The position numbers were made by a program, and so were the translations under genes. The notes below the pieces were generated by a model that saw nothing but the letters and a program-made list of their open reading frames with translations, was not told where the DNA came from and ran no database searches. 56,111 bases of DNA from a virus: the IMG/VR virus record IMGVR_UViG_3300045996_001685, positions 1-56,111 of that record; one strand, 5' to 3'. Numbering within the stretch: the stretch's first letter is position 1; every line of letters starts with the position of its first letter. Below are positions 41,711 to 47,762 of the stretch, piece after piece.

Positions 41711-42112
41711 TCAGGCGGCGCGGGTCGAGAGGAGGCGCTTCCCCTCTAGTGCGTCTATCGCGGCGCCGAGCTCGGGGGCTGCGGTCGCCAGCTTGCGGGC
41801 GAGGTCCTTGCGGACCTCCGTGCGGACAACGCCCTTGCCGGCGCGCCTCAGCAGAAAGTACCTCTTCGTGGGATGCATCCCGTATTTGTCGCCGAGGGTT
41901 AGGCGAGCCTGCACGAGCACGGTCGAGCCGCGCAGGTCGTACGCGTCATAGTTGAGGCAGCTACCGCGGCCCTTCTTGTCGAACGCGATATAGGGGGCGT
42001 CCAGCTTGCCGGTTTTGACGGCGAGGGCGACGATCGCGCTCGCGGCGTCGAGGACCTCGCGAGGTCCGGTGAGCTCGCCGAAGCGTCCGCGGGTCGGATA
42101 GGTGGTGGTCAT
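41711..42112 (-). CDS. Hypothetical protein
   Basis: The 133-aa product begins MTTTYPTRGRFGELTGPREV and contains SCLNYDAYDLRGSTVLVQAR, a beta-rich middle, and a helical end (KDLARKLATAAPELGAAIDA). AAGGAA lies 8 bases before ATG 42112. The frame runs on upstream to 42655, across the control region, but that part is not protein-like. Function unknown. Confidence 0.65.
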   Translation of the reverse strand: MTTTYPTRGRFGELTGPREVLDAASAIVALAVKTGKLDAPYIAFDKKGRGSCLNYDAYDLRGSTVLVQARLTLGDKYGMHPTKRYFLLRRAGKGVVRTEVRKDLARKLATAAPELGAAIDALEGKRLLSTRAA

Positions 42113-42137
42113 CTCGGGATTCCTTGTCGGAGGTGGT

Positions 42138-42157
42138 GCCCCGGCCGAAGCCGGGGC
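42138..42157 (-). promoter_or_regulatory. UUCG-tetraloop hairpin between early genes
   Basis: Read on the minus strand, GCCCCGGC-TTCG-GCCGGGGC forms an 8-bp GC stem closed by a C(UUCG)G loop, among the most stable RNA tetraloops. It lies between the first and second genes of the leftward operon. There is no T-run, so pausing, partial attenuation or RNA end protection are more likely than full termination. Confidence 0.6.
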
Positions 42158-42164
42158 GGGAGGG

Positions 42165-42422
42165 TCAAGGGTACTGGTAACTGTAATGCCGCTCCGAGAA
42201 CTGCTGAGCCTTGCGGGCCTTCTCGAAAGCCGCTTCCAAGCGGGCCATTTTCTCGAACGCGGCGGCCGTCTCTTCTGGGTTGCTGGGGTTGAACTGCCGC
42301 CACTCGGTATGCATGAAGGTTGTGAATGCTGCGGCGGCCGCGCGCCGTGCCTTGAAAGCTTCCTGCGGAGTCGGCGTCGCCTTCGCCTCTGCCATCCGCC
42401 TCTCTGCTGCCATCGTTGCCAT
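42165..42422 (-). CDS. First gene of leftward early operon, hypothetical
   Basis: The 85-aa product is helical and Ala/Glu-rich (MATMAAERRMAEAKATPTPQ, then QEAFKARRAAAAAFTTFMHT). GAGGGAGAC lies 8 bases before ATG 42422, which favours it over ATG 42491, itself upstream of the predicted promoter -10. It is the first product of the leftward transcript and may be regulatory, but no motif shows this. Confidence 0.55.
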   Translation of the reverse strand: MATMAAERRMAEAKATPTPQEAFKARRAAAAAFTTFMHTEWRQFNPSNPEETAAAFEKMARLEAAFEKARKAQQFSERHYSYQYP

Positions 42423-42449
42423 CTCGTCGTCTCCCTCGCTGGAGACCAG

Positions 42450-42478
42450 ACCATAGGGAAAGCGTTTCCGCTTAGCAA
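42450..42478 (-). promoter_or_regulatory. Candidate leftward early promoter with dyad in spacer
   Basis: On the minus strand a -35 TTGCTA (plus-strand 42473-42478) and a -10 TATGGT (42450-42455) are separated by exactly 17 bases. Each matches four of six consensus bases. The spacer contains nested inverted repeats (AAGCG-TTTC-CGCTT at 42460-42473; GGAAA-GCG-TTTCC at 42457-42469), an ideal place for a repressor to block polymerase. Confidence 0.55.
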
Positions 42479-42511
42479 GCCTAAATCGCACTTCCCCGCA
42501 AAAAAAATTGC

Positions 42512-42521
42512 CTGTATACAG
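42512..42521. promoter_or_regulatory. CTGTATACAG palindrome over the regulator promoter
   Basis: A perfect 10-base palindrome ends 5 bases before the XRE regulator ATG and contains TATACA, a possible -10 that would start RNA at or very near the ATG (a leaderless message). It is probably an operator for the regulator itself; a -35 match is poor (TTCCCC). Confidence 0.5.
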
Positions 42522-42526
42522 AGCGG

Positions 42527-42766
42527 ATGGAACACGATGGCTTTCAACGGTGGCGGACCTGGATGGGCTGGACGCAAGACAGGGCCGCGAAGGCGCTTGG
42601 GGTCACCCCGCGCACTGTCCGCAACTATGAACAGGGGAAGCAAGACGTTCCCCAAGCGGTTGCGCTGGCGTGCTGGGCATTGATGCGAGGAGTAAGAGAG
42701 TTTGACGGACCAGCTCTAGAAGAGATTGGGGCCGCCACACCTCCCGATTTGCAAGCATCGTCGTGA
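42527..42766 (+). CDS. XRE/Cro-like helix-turn-helix regulator
   Basis: The 79-aa product contains a clear helix-turn-helix: WMGWTQDRAAKALGVTPRTV (about 12-31), followed by RNYEQGKQDVPQAV. It lacks a C-terminal oligomerisation or RecA-sensitive cleavage domain, so it is Cro-like rather than a full CI repressor. It is transcribed away from the leftward operon, with two dyads in the 104-bp gap between them. No second, divergent repressor gene was found. Only weak ribosome-site similarity precedes the ATG. Confidence 0.82.
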   Translation: MEHDGFQRWRTWMGWTQDRAAKALGVTPRTVRNYEQGKQDVPQAVALACWALMRGVREFDGPALEEIGAATPPDLQASS

Positions 42767-42908
42767 CGGCTTACGACTCGATGCGTGCGCCGAGTTCCCG
42801 CGCGTAGCGGGATGTATCAACCAGCCATGAAAGGCTTGCGCCATGCTCTAGCATTCGTGCTACCACACTCACGCACCCTAGGTGCCTGTAGTACCTCCCT
42901 GACACTTG

Positions 42909-42939
42909 CGCGGCGGCTTACACCCGTCGCGTTTTTTTT
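42909..42939 (+). terminator. Intrinsic terminator in front of the rightward operon
   Basis: CGCGGCG (42909-42915) and CGTCGCG (42925-42931) form a 7-bp stem with one G-U pair and a 9-base loop, followed by eight T residues (42932-42939). It ends RNA from the regulator gene. It lies only 20 bp before the next start codon. The 193-bp gap upstream (42767-42959) holds no gene; its short frames look random. Confidence 0.82.
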
Positions 42940-42959
42940 CGTCCACAGAAAGGTCAAGC

Positions 42960-43211
42960 ATGACTGACTCCTTCACCAGAAAGCCGCGTGAGCGCGACGA
43001 AGCCAAGAAGGCGGCCGCTGAGCACTGGCGCGACGCTTACACGTTCCCGACGCCCTCCAAGATCGCCGTCGTGATCGCTGACTTGCACGCCCGCGGTCGC
43101 GACAAGTTCGGCGCCGAGGATTGGGCCAAGCTAACGGCCGAGCCTGCCACGCCGCCGGCCACGGCTCCGGTCGCGCGCCGTGCCCCAAAGGGCGAGCCTG
43201 AGGCCGCCTAG
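42960..43211 (+). CDS. Small hypothetical protein, first gene after terminator
   Basis: The 83-aa product begins MTDSFTRKPRERDEAKKAAA and has one folded-looking segment (SKIAVVIADLHARGRDKFGA), then a Pro/Ala-rich end. AAAGG precedes the ATG. Because a terminator lies just upstream, its expression would require read-through, antitermination or a promoter within the terminator region. Confidence 0.6.
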   Translation: MTDSFTRKPRERDEAKKAAAEHWRDAYTFPTPSKIAVVIADLHARGRDKFGAEDWAKLTAEPATPPATAPVARRAPKGEPEAA

Positions 43212-43229
43212 AGCATCGAGGAGGTTGCC

Positions 43230-43718
43230 GTGTCCGATACTGTGATAGGGTCGCCCGCCTACCTAAGGGCACTCCAGCGGGCACGGCGGCACCTCGACGC
43301 CACCGCACCACCGAAGAAGGGAAACCCGATGAACGGCCACGACAAGCTTTTGCTCGTGGGGATGGTCCAAGAGCTGCAGGAACTCGACGAGCGCCGGCGG
43401 GAGCTGAGCCAACAGAAGTCGGAGATTATGCGCAACGCGGTCGACCGCGGCTTTAGTCGCGCGGCACTGCGTGAGGTGCTCCGGCGCATGAAGATGGACG
43501 CAGCCGACCGCGAAGACCACGAGCACCTCGTCGACGAGTACATGCTCGCGCTGGGCATGACTCCCCTCGAGCTCGAAATCGAGCGCGACCGGCAGGCTGC
43601 GGAGGCTACGGTTAGAGTTGAGGCAGCGGTCGAGGAGCACGCCCCTAAGCCGCCAGTGGCGAGCCGGAGCCGGCGCAAGCCGGACACGGAGCCGGTCGCC
43701 GCCTCCTCCCTCAACTGA
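43230..43718 (+). CDS. GapR/DUF2312-like nucleoid-associated protein
   Basis: The 162-aa product has a GapR core at about residues 34-110: ELQELDERRRELSQQKSEIM, RGFSRAALREVLRRMKMD and HLVDEYMLALGM, closely following the family pattern of a paired helical DNA-binding protein. It is flanked by an N-terminal extension of about 33 aa and a C-terminal extension rich in Ala/Pro/Glu. GAGGAGG lies 6 bases before GTG 43230, and AAGGGA precedes an internal ATG at 43329 that would make the core alone. GapR binds overtwisted DNA ahead of polymerases in Alphaproteobacteria. Confidence 0.78.
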   Translation: MSDTVIGSPAYLRALQRARRHLDATAPPKKGNPMNGHDKLLLVGMVQELQELDERRRELSQQKSEIMRNAVDRGFSRAALREVLRRMKMDAADREDHEHLVDEYMLALGMTPLELEIERDRQAAEATVRVEAAVEEHAPKPPVASRSRRKPDTEPVAASSLN

Positions 43719-43743
43719 TCATCCGCAGCTAGGGAGATAGCAA

Positions 43744-44244
43744 ATGCCGGAGCGGGCGATGGCGCTAGACCTCGGCTCTCGCGGGGTGGGTTGGGCATGG
43801 GAGAATCAATCGGGGCAAATCAGGCTCGACAGGTTCGACCGCCTTCCCGTGCCCGCCCGGCATTTCGCTATGTGCGACCTGCTCAGCGTGCGGTTGACGG
43901 ATTGGGTGTGCCAGTGCCGCCCGGACGTCGTCGTGGTCGAAAAACCCTTCTTCTCGCGGGCGACCCCGACCGCTGGCGTCGTGCTCTATCAACTCCTCGG
44001 CGCTGCCGGGGTCGTTCTGATCCGTCACCAAGTCCGCGCCGAACTCGCTTCGATATTCGACTGGCAAGCGTGGGCCAAGGAACGCGGCTGGACAAAGACC
44101 AAGGGCGACGACGCGAACGACGCTCAGTGGATACTCAAGTGGTGGGAGGACGGCGCACCTAGGCGTCCGAAGTCCCCTATGAAACGCAAAGCGAAGAAGC
44201 CGGCCGCATCCCGCGCGCCGGTCCTGCCTCTAATGGGAGTGTAG
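43744..44244 (+). CDS. RuvC-like Holliday junction resolvase
   Basis: The 166-aa product has an RNase-H-fold pattern: D9 in AMALDLGSRGVGWAW, E66 in PDVVVVEKPFF, and D122/D123/D126 in KGDDANDAQWILKWW, the usual acidic set of RuvC-like nucleases. It should cut four-way junctions during replication or before packaging. Early-region location fits. AGGGAGA lies 6 bases before the ATG. The C-terminus is a basic tail. Confidence 0.85.
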   Translation: MPERAMALDLGSRGVGWAWENQSGQIRLDRFDRLPVPARHFAMCDLLSVRLTDWVCQCRPDVVVVEKPFFSRATPTAGVVLYQLLGAAGVVLIRHQVRAELASIFDWQAWAKERGWTKTKGDDANDAQWILKWWEDGAPRRPKSPMKRKAKKPAASRAPVLPLMGV

Positions 44245-44245
44245 T

Positions 44246-45079
44246 GTGTCGATCATCAACCGTATCGAGAAGGCAGTTACCGAGCTCGTCAGCCTCAGGA
44301 GTGCGGAGTGGCTGGCCGAGCACCTCAGCGACACGGCATGCCGCCAGCGCAAGGCGCTAGGTCGCCCGGCTCAACGTACGCGCATCAGCAAGGCCGGCCA
44401 AACCAAGCCGTGCGAGCTCGAGGGGTGCGAGAACCTGCTCACGCGCACGCCGCGGATGAGCGAAAAGCAGTGGGCCGGAAAGCACTACTGCAGCAACCTG
44501 TGCTCGGGGCTGGCGACCGCGGCCAAGCGGCGGGCGGATGCAGCCGCCACCGTCGCAACTCGACGTGAGGCCGCCGGCGCCGTTCCTTGCAAGCGGTGTG
44601 CTCGGCCGGGGTGCGTCCAGAAATTTGCCAAGCCCGCCAAGTCGACCCTGCGCCAGTGGCAGTTACAAAAATACTGCTCGGCCGCGTGCTACCACCTCCG
44701 CAACCATCCGGTCGGCGTCGAGGTGGCTAAGCCGGAGGTCCGCGAGGAGGTCCGGCCGGAGCCGGTGGTCGAGATGGTGGTCGAGGAGGCCCGGCCCGAG
44801 CCCGTCGAGGCGGAGCGGCTCGTGCCACGGGAGGTGCCAGTAGAGCCGGCGAGCTCTCCCACTGAGCCGGCAGCGGGCGACCCCTACGACGAGGCACTTC
44901 AGGACCGCATCCCCGACCTGCTCGCCCGTGGCGCCACTGACGCGATCCTGCGCCGGACCCTGCGACTCGATGCGGAGGGGCTGGCCGTCGCCCGGCGCAT
45001 CAAGCAAGAGCGCATGCTCGCCGCACGTCGGCAGCGCGACGCCAAGATGGCCGATATGTTCGTGCACAAGGGGTTCTGA
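44246..45079 (+). CDS. Two-zinc-finger protein with HTH-like C-terminus
   Basis: The 277-aa product has two similar treble-Cys modules, about 57-87 (CELEGCENLLTR ... HYCSNLC) and about 116-149 (CKRCARPGCVQKF ... KYCSAACY), each with the pattern of MYM-type zinc fingers. A Glu/Pro-rich spacer follows, then a helical C-terminus with a resolvase-like turn (LLARGATDAILRRTLRLD) and RRIKQERMLAARRQRD. The last 29 residues recur in a short ORF at 45395. It probably binds DNA or RNA; the role is unknown. Start GTG 44246. Confidence 0.65.
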   Translation: MSIINRIEKAVTELVSLRSAEWLAEHLSDTACRQRKALGRPAQRTRISKAGQTKPCELEGCENLLTRTPRMSEKQWAGKHYCSNLCSGLATAAKRRADAAATVATRREAAGAVPCKRCARPGCVQKFAKPAKSTLRQWQLQKYCSAACYHLRNHPVGVEVAKPEVREEVRPEPVVEMVVEEARPEPVEAERLVPREVPVEPASSPTEPAAGDPYDEALQDRIPDLLARGATDAILRRTLRLDAEGLAVARRIKQERMLAARRQRDAKMADMFVHKGF

Positions 45080-45080
45080 G

Positions 45081-45398
45081 ATGCGTTACGCGTTCGTATG
45101 GTCATTCCTGCTCGTGGCGCCGGCCGCAGCCCAGGAGCACCCGCTGAACCACGACCCCTATACGGGCTGGCGGCAGCCGGGTGGTTTCGGCGAGTGCTGC
45201 CACCGCCAGCACTGCAGGCGGAGCAGCTACTGCCCACTGCCGGACGGCGGCGTCGGGCTGATGCTCGACGGCTCGTGCATTCCGATCCCGGAAGAACTCA
45301 TCGTGCCGCATCCCTCGCCCGACGGCTGGCCGCACATATGCGCCGAGAACGATGGCACGGTGCTGTGCGTGGTTGTGCCCGAACCGAAATCGGCATGA
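45081..45398 (+). CDS. Periplasmic seven-cysteine protein, copy 1
   Basis: The 105-aa product has a signal peptide (MRYAFVWSFLLVAPAAAQ, likely cut after Ala17 or Gln18). The mature part begins EHPLNHDPYTGWR and has seven cysteines in the order CC-X4-C, C, C (in DGSCIPIP), C (in HIC) and C (in VLC). It matches a small secreted family known to me from rhizobial genomes, with YTGW, CIP and SPDG...HIC motifs, but no function is known. It is exported early in infection, so envelope modification or exclusion of other phages is a reasonable guess. A paralog follows at 45508. Confidence 0.7.
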   Translation: MRYAFVWSFLLVAPAAAQEHPLNHDPYTGWRQPGGFGECCHRQHCRRSSYCPLPDGGVGLMLDGSCIPIPEELIVPHPSPDGWPHICAENDGTVLCVVVPEPKSA

Positions 45399-45508
45399 GC
45401 ATGAAACTGCCTTGCGAGTTCCGGCGCATCAAACAGGAGCGGATGCTTGCCGCACGTCGGCAGCGCGACACCCGCACGGCCGAGACATTCATTCACCGGG
45501 GGTTTTGA
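45395..45508 (+). CDS. 37-aa mosaic ORF at duplication joint
   Basis: The reading frame MSMKLPCEFRRIKQERMLAA onward joins a MKLP-type start (as at 45818) to the last 29 residues of the zinc-finger protein (44246). It ATGA-overlaps copy 1 and TGATG-overlaps copy 2 but has no good ribosome site. It is probably a by-product of the duplication, possibly translated by coupling to keep the second copy expressed. Confidence 0.45.
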   Translation: MSMKLPCEFRRIKQERMLAARRQRDTRTAETFIHRGF

Positions 45509-45816
45509 TGCGCGCACGGATTGCTTTGACGTTGCTTCTGGCGTCGCCGGCTGCTGCCGACGGTTACTATACCGGCTGGACGGCACTAGACGGGACGTCC
45601 TGCTGTGATGAGAGCGACTGCGCCCCGGCCGTGTGGTCGATCGGCGAGGATGGGGTCGCATGCGTGCGGATGCCCGACGGACAGTGCATCCCCGAGCCCT
45701 ACGACCGGGAAATCCCGGTGAACCATCCAGACGGCCGGGCGCACATTTGCGCCCGCCAAGCCTATCCGCACGGTCCGTGGTTTGTCCTGTGCTGGACACC
45801 CGGCAGGGGGACCTAG
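45508..45816 (+). CDS. Periplasmic seven-cysteine protein, copy 2
   Basis: The 102-aa product has a signal peptide (MRARIALTLLLASPAAAD, likely cut near Ala17), then YYTGWTALDGTSCCDESDC, DGQCIPEP, NHPDGRAHIC and VLCW. All seven cysteines of copy 1 are kept although other residues differ widely, which indicates selection on the fold. The odd number of cysteines leaves one free for an intermolecular bond. Role as for copy 1. Confidence 0.7.
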   Translation: MRARIALTLLLASPAAADGYYTGWTALDGTSCCDESDCAPAVWSIGEDGVACVRMPDGQCIPEPYDREIPVNHPDGRAHICARQAYPHGPWFVLCWTPGRGT

Positions 45817-45817
45817 C

Positions 45818-46030
45818 ATGAAACTACCCACTGAGTTTCGGTTGCTGCGGCCAGACGAGTACGCAGAGAGCACCCTGCAAGTCTATCTAACCGTGCCCGT
45901 CCGGGACGACGAGGGGTGCTGGAGTGCCTATCCGGTCGCCGCGGCAGACATGCCGCTCGGGACCCGCGACGAGCTCGTGCGGCTGGCCACGGAGCGCGCC
46001 CGGGCGGCCGGCAGGAAGGTGAGCGGATGA
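45818..46030 (+). CDS. Small hypothetical protein
   Basis: The 70-aa product begins MKLPTEFRLLRPDEYAESTL and has a beta-rich centre (LQVYLTVPVRDDEGCWSAYP) then a basic helix. Its first eight residues match the start of the mosaic ORF at 45401. ATGA coupling links it to the methyltransferase gene. Function unknown. Confidence 0.6.
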   Translation: MKLPTEFRLLRPDEYAESTLQVYLTVPVRDDEGCWSAYPVAAADMPLGTRDELVRLATERARAAGRKVSG

Positions 46031-46584
46031 GGTACAGGGTCGTCTATGCTGACCCACCATGGACGTTCGCTACCTACTCGGCCAAGGGCAAAGGCAAGAG
46101 CCCGGAGCGGCACTACCAGTGCCTCACCCTCCCCGAAATCAAGGCGCTGCCCGTCGCCGAGCTCGCGGCCGACGATTGCGCCTTGTTTCTGTGGGTGACC
46201 ATGCCGACGCTGCCGCAAGGGCTCGAGGTTATCCGGTCGTGGGGGTTTACCTACAAATCCCGGGCGTTCTGCTGGGCCAAGCTCACCAGAACCGGCAAGC
46301 AATGGCATTTTGGGTGCGGTTACTCGACCCGCAAGAACCCCGAGGATTGCCTGCTAGCCACGCGTGGCCGACCGCGCGTGCTCGACCGGGGGGTGCCCGA
46401 GCTCATCGTGGCGCCCGTGCGGGAGCACAGCCGCAAGCCCGACGAAGCGCGCCAGCGTATCGAGCGGCTCTTCGCCGGGCCGCGCGTGGAGCTCTTCGCC
46501 CGCCAGCGCTGGCCGGGTTGGGAGGTGAGGATGTCCGATCAGCCCGAGCACTTCGCAGAAGTAACGAACCAAGCAACCCTTTAA
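46027..46584 (+). CDS. MT-A70-family adenine methyltransferase
   Basis: The 185-aa product has the catalytic DPPW motif at residues 9-12 (VVYADPPWTFATYS), FLWVTMPTLPQGLEVIRSWG, FGCGYSTRKNPEDCLLATRG and a final PRVELFARQRWPGWE, all hallmarks of MT-A70/Ime4-type N6-adenine methyltransferases. No restriction enzyme gene is adjacent, so it is an orphan; protection of phage DNA against host restriction is the usual explanation. Start ATG 46027 overlaps the preceding stop. Confidence 0.88.
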   Translation: MRYRVVYADPPWTFATYSAKGKGKSPERHYQCLTLPEIKALPVAELAADDCALFLWVTMPTLPQGLEVIRSWGFTYKSRAFCWAKLTRTGKQWHFGCGYSTRKNPEDCLLATRGRPRVLDRGVPELIVAPVREHSRKPDEARQRIERLFAGPRVELFARQRWPGWEVRMSDQPEHFAEVTNQATL

Positions 46585-46605
46585 CACACCACGGGAGAGC
46601 AAAAG

Positions 46606-47157
46606 TTGAACGTACAACCATCCGAGAAAACAAAATCCACGCTTAAGTGCATCCTCGCGTCCACCGATTGGCGCGTGATTGCGGCGTCGATCCCTGACCG
46701 ACTGCCCGTGGAGCCGGAGCCGGAGCCGGTCGTGAGGACCGCGCCGGCCTTTCGCATCCGGACGCGCAAGAAGCCGGGCGAGGTGCAAAACGCGTTCATC
46801 GCGGCGCTGAAGCACGGGCCACTAACCCGGGTGGAGCTCGCCGCAGCGACCGGGCACGACGCCTCACGTATCGGCTCGACCATCCGCTGGTCGCTCCGCA
46901 ACGGCACCATTCATATCCTCCGGGACGGGCGCTTCGCGCTGAGCGGGCTTGAAGCTCCGCCGCGCAAGCTGCTGCCACTCGGGCGAGTCATGGAGCTGAT
47001 CCTCGAGGCGGTCGGCGACCGTCCTGTGCTGTGGCGCGAGCTGCGCGACCAAATTGACGCCGCCGAGGGGACGCTTAACCGCGCGCTGGCTAGTCTGTGC
47101 CGACGTCAGCTTATCCAGCGCATCGCGCTCGGCACCTATCAGAGGGTAGGGGCGTGA
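46606..47157 (+). CDS. Double winged-helix DNA-binding protein
   Basis: The 183-aa product has two similar winged-helix regions after a Pro/Glu-rich start: about 64-107 (ALKHGPLTRVELAAATGHDA, then IGSTIRWSLRNGTIHILRDG) and about 130-178 (WRELRDQIDAAEGTLNRALA, then LIQRIALGTYQRVG). The second helix of each is the likely DNA reader. A TTG start at 46606 has GGGAGAG 6 bases upstream. It could be a second regulator of the rightward operon. Confidence 0.7.
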   Translation: MNVQPSEKTKSTLKCILASTDWRVIAASIPDRLPVEPEPEPVVRTAPAFRIRTRKKPGEVQNAFIAALKHGPLTRVELAAATGHDASRIGSTIRWSLRNGTIHILRDGRFALSGLEAPPRKLLPLGRVMELILEAVGDRPVLWRELRDQIDAAEGTLNRALASLCRRQLIQRIALGTYQRVGA

Positions 47158-47531
47158 CCGAGGCCGAGTTCGAGTTGTTTGACCTCACCCGACGGGAGGC
47201 GTGTCGCTTTAAGGAGAACCACGTCCGAGTCCGCGACGGGATGATTGTCGTCTATCTGTACGATCGCGGTCGGATGGCAGAGGCGTGGTTCGACGTGGCT
47301 CAGCTCAGGTCCTATCGGGGGTGCGTTCGATGCGCTGTCCGTGACCGCCTAGACAAGGCACACTACGAGCTCCGGCAGCAACGGGTGCCCCTTCCAGAGC
47401 CGCTCGACGCATCTACGCTAGACGGCGACTTGCACGGCTACCGCTTCGGCACCGCCCCCACGACCCGGACCGCCCTCGACCAAGACGCCCTGACCGCCAA
47501 AGCAACCGACCAGAAAGGGAGAAAAGAATGA
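47154..47531 (+). CDS. Hypothetical protein
   Basis: The 125-aa product begins VTEAEFELFDLTRREACRFK, has a beta-rich segment (MIVVYLYDRGRMAEAWFDVA) and a disordered, Thr/Ala-rich end. GTG at 47154 overlaps the previous stop. Function unknown. Confidence 0.6.
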   Translation: MTEAEFELFDLTRREACRFKENHVRVRDGMIVVYLYDRGRMAEAWFDVAQLRSYRGCVRCAVRDRLDKAHYELRQQRVPLPEPLDASTLDGDLHGYRFGTAPTTRTALDQDALTAKATDQKGRKE

Positions 47532-47746
47532 AATTGCCGGCATGGCTTGCTGTAGTTGTAGCGGCATGCGCAGTTCTGTCGACTGCTGCCCTAGTTTGGC
47601 CTTACGTCGAGGGGGCAATGTCGCGCAAGAAGCACGCAAACGTATACAGGATGTCGGAGCTTATGTGCGGCCTTCCAGGCGTTGACCCTGGATACTGTAT
47701 GGAGAAACGGCGGCTTGAAGACCTGTACGGCTTTCGGCCTCGCTAG
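47528..47746 (+). CDS. Small membrane-anchored protein
   Basis: The 72-aa product has one N-terminal hydrophobic segment (LAVVVAACAVLSTAALVWPY) that could be a membrane anchor, and an exposed part with two cysteines (ELMCGLPGVDPGYCMEKRR) that may pair outside the cytoplasm. ATG at 47528 overlaps the preceding stop. With the adjacent genes it may belong to an envelope-modifying set. Function unknown. Confidence 0.6.
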   Translation: MKLPAWLAVVVAACAVLSTAALVWPYVEGAMSRKKHANVYRMSELMCGLPGVDPGYCMEKRRLEDLYGFRPR

Positions 47747-47762
47747 ACACAAGGGAACACCG

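Larger units (their letters stand above)
44992..45841 (+). repeat. Tandem duplication of a ~430-bp segment
   Basis: Unit 1 (about 44992-45420) and unit 2 (about 45421-45841) each contain, in the same order, the coding end RRIKQERMLAARRQRD...F, a secreted seven-cysteine protein gene, and the start of a MKLP-type gene. Matching points are 429 bp, 427 bp and 417 bp apart. The MKLPCEF and RRIKQ parts are fused at the join into a 37-codon ORF. Confidence 0.85.

Noticed and set aside
41465-41749. 94-aa rightward frame in the leftward operon
   Set aside because: It has no Shine-Dalgarno and opposes a small leftward gene (41513-41686) that has a good one.
45098-45508. 136-aa frame spanning copy 1 of the Cys-rich gene
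   Set aside because: It is out of frame with the signal-peptide protein and only its last 37 codons (45395-45508) resemble another gene, because of the duplication.
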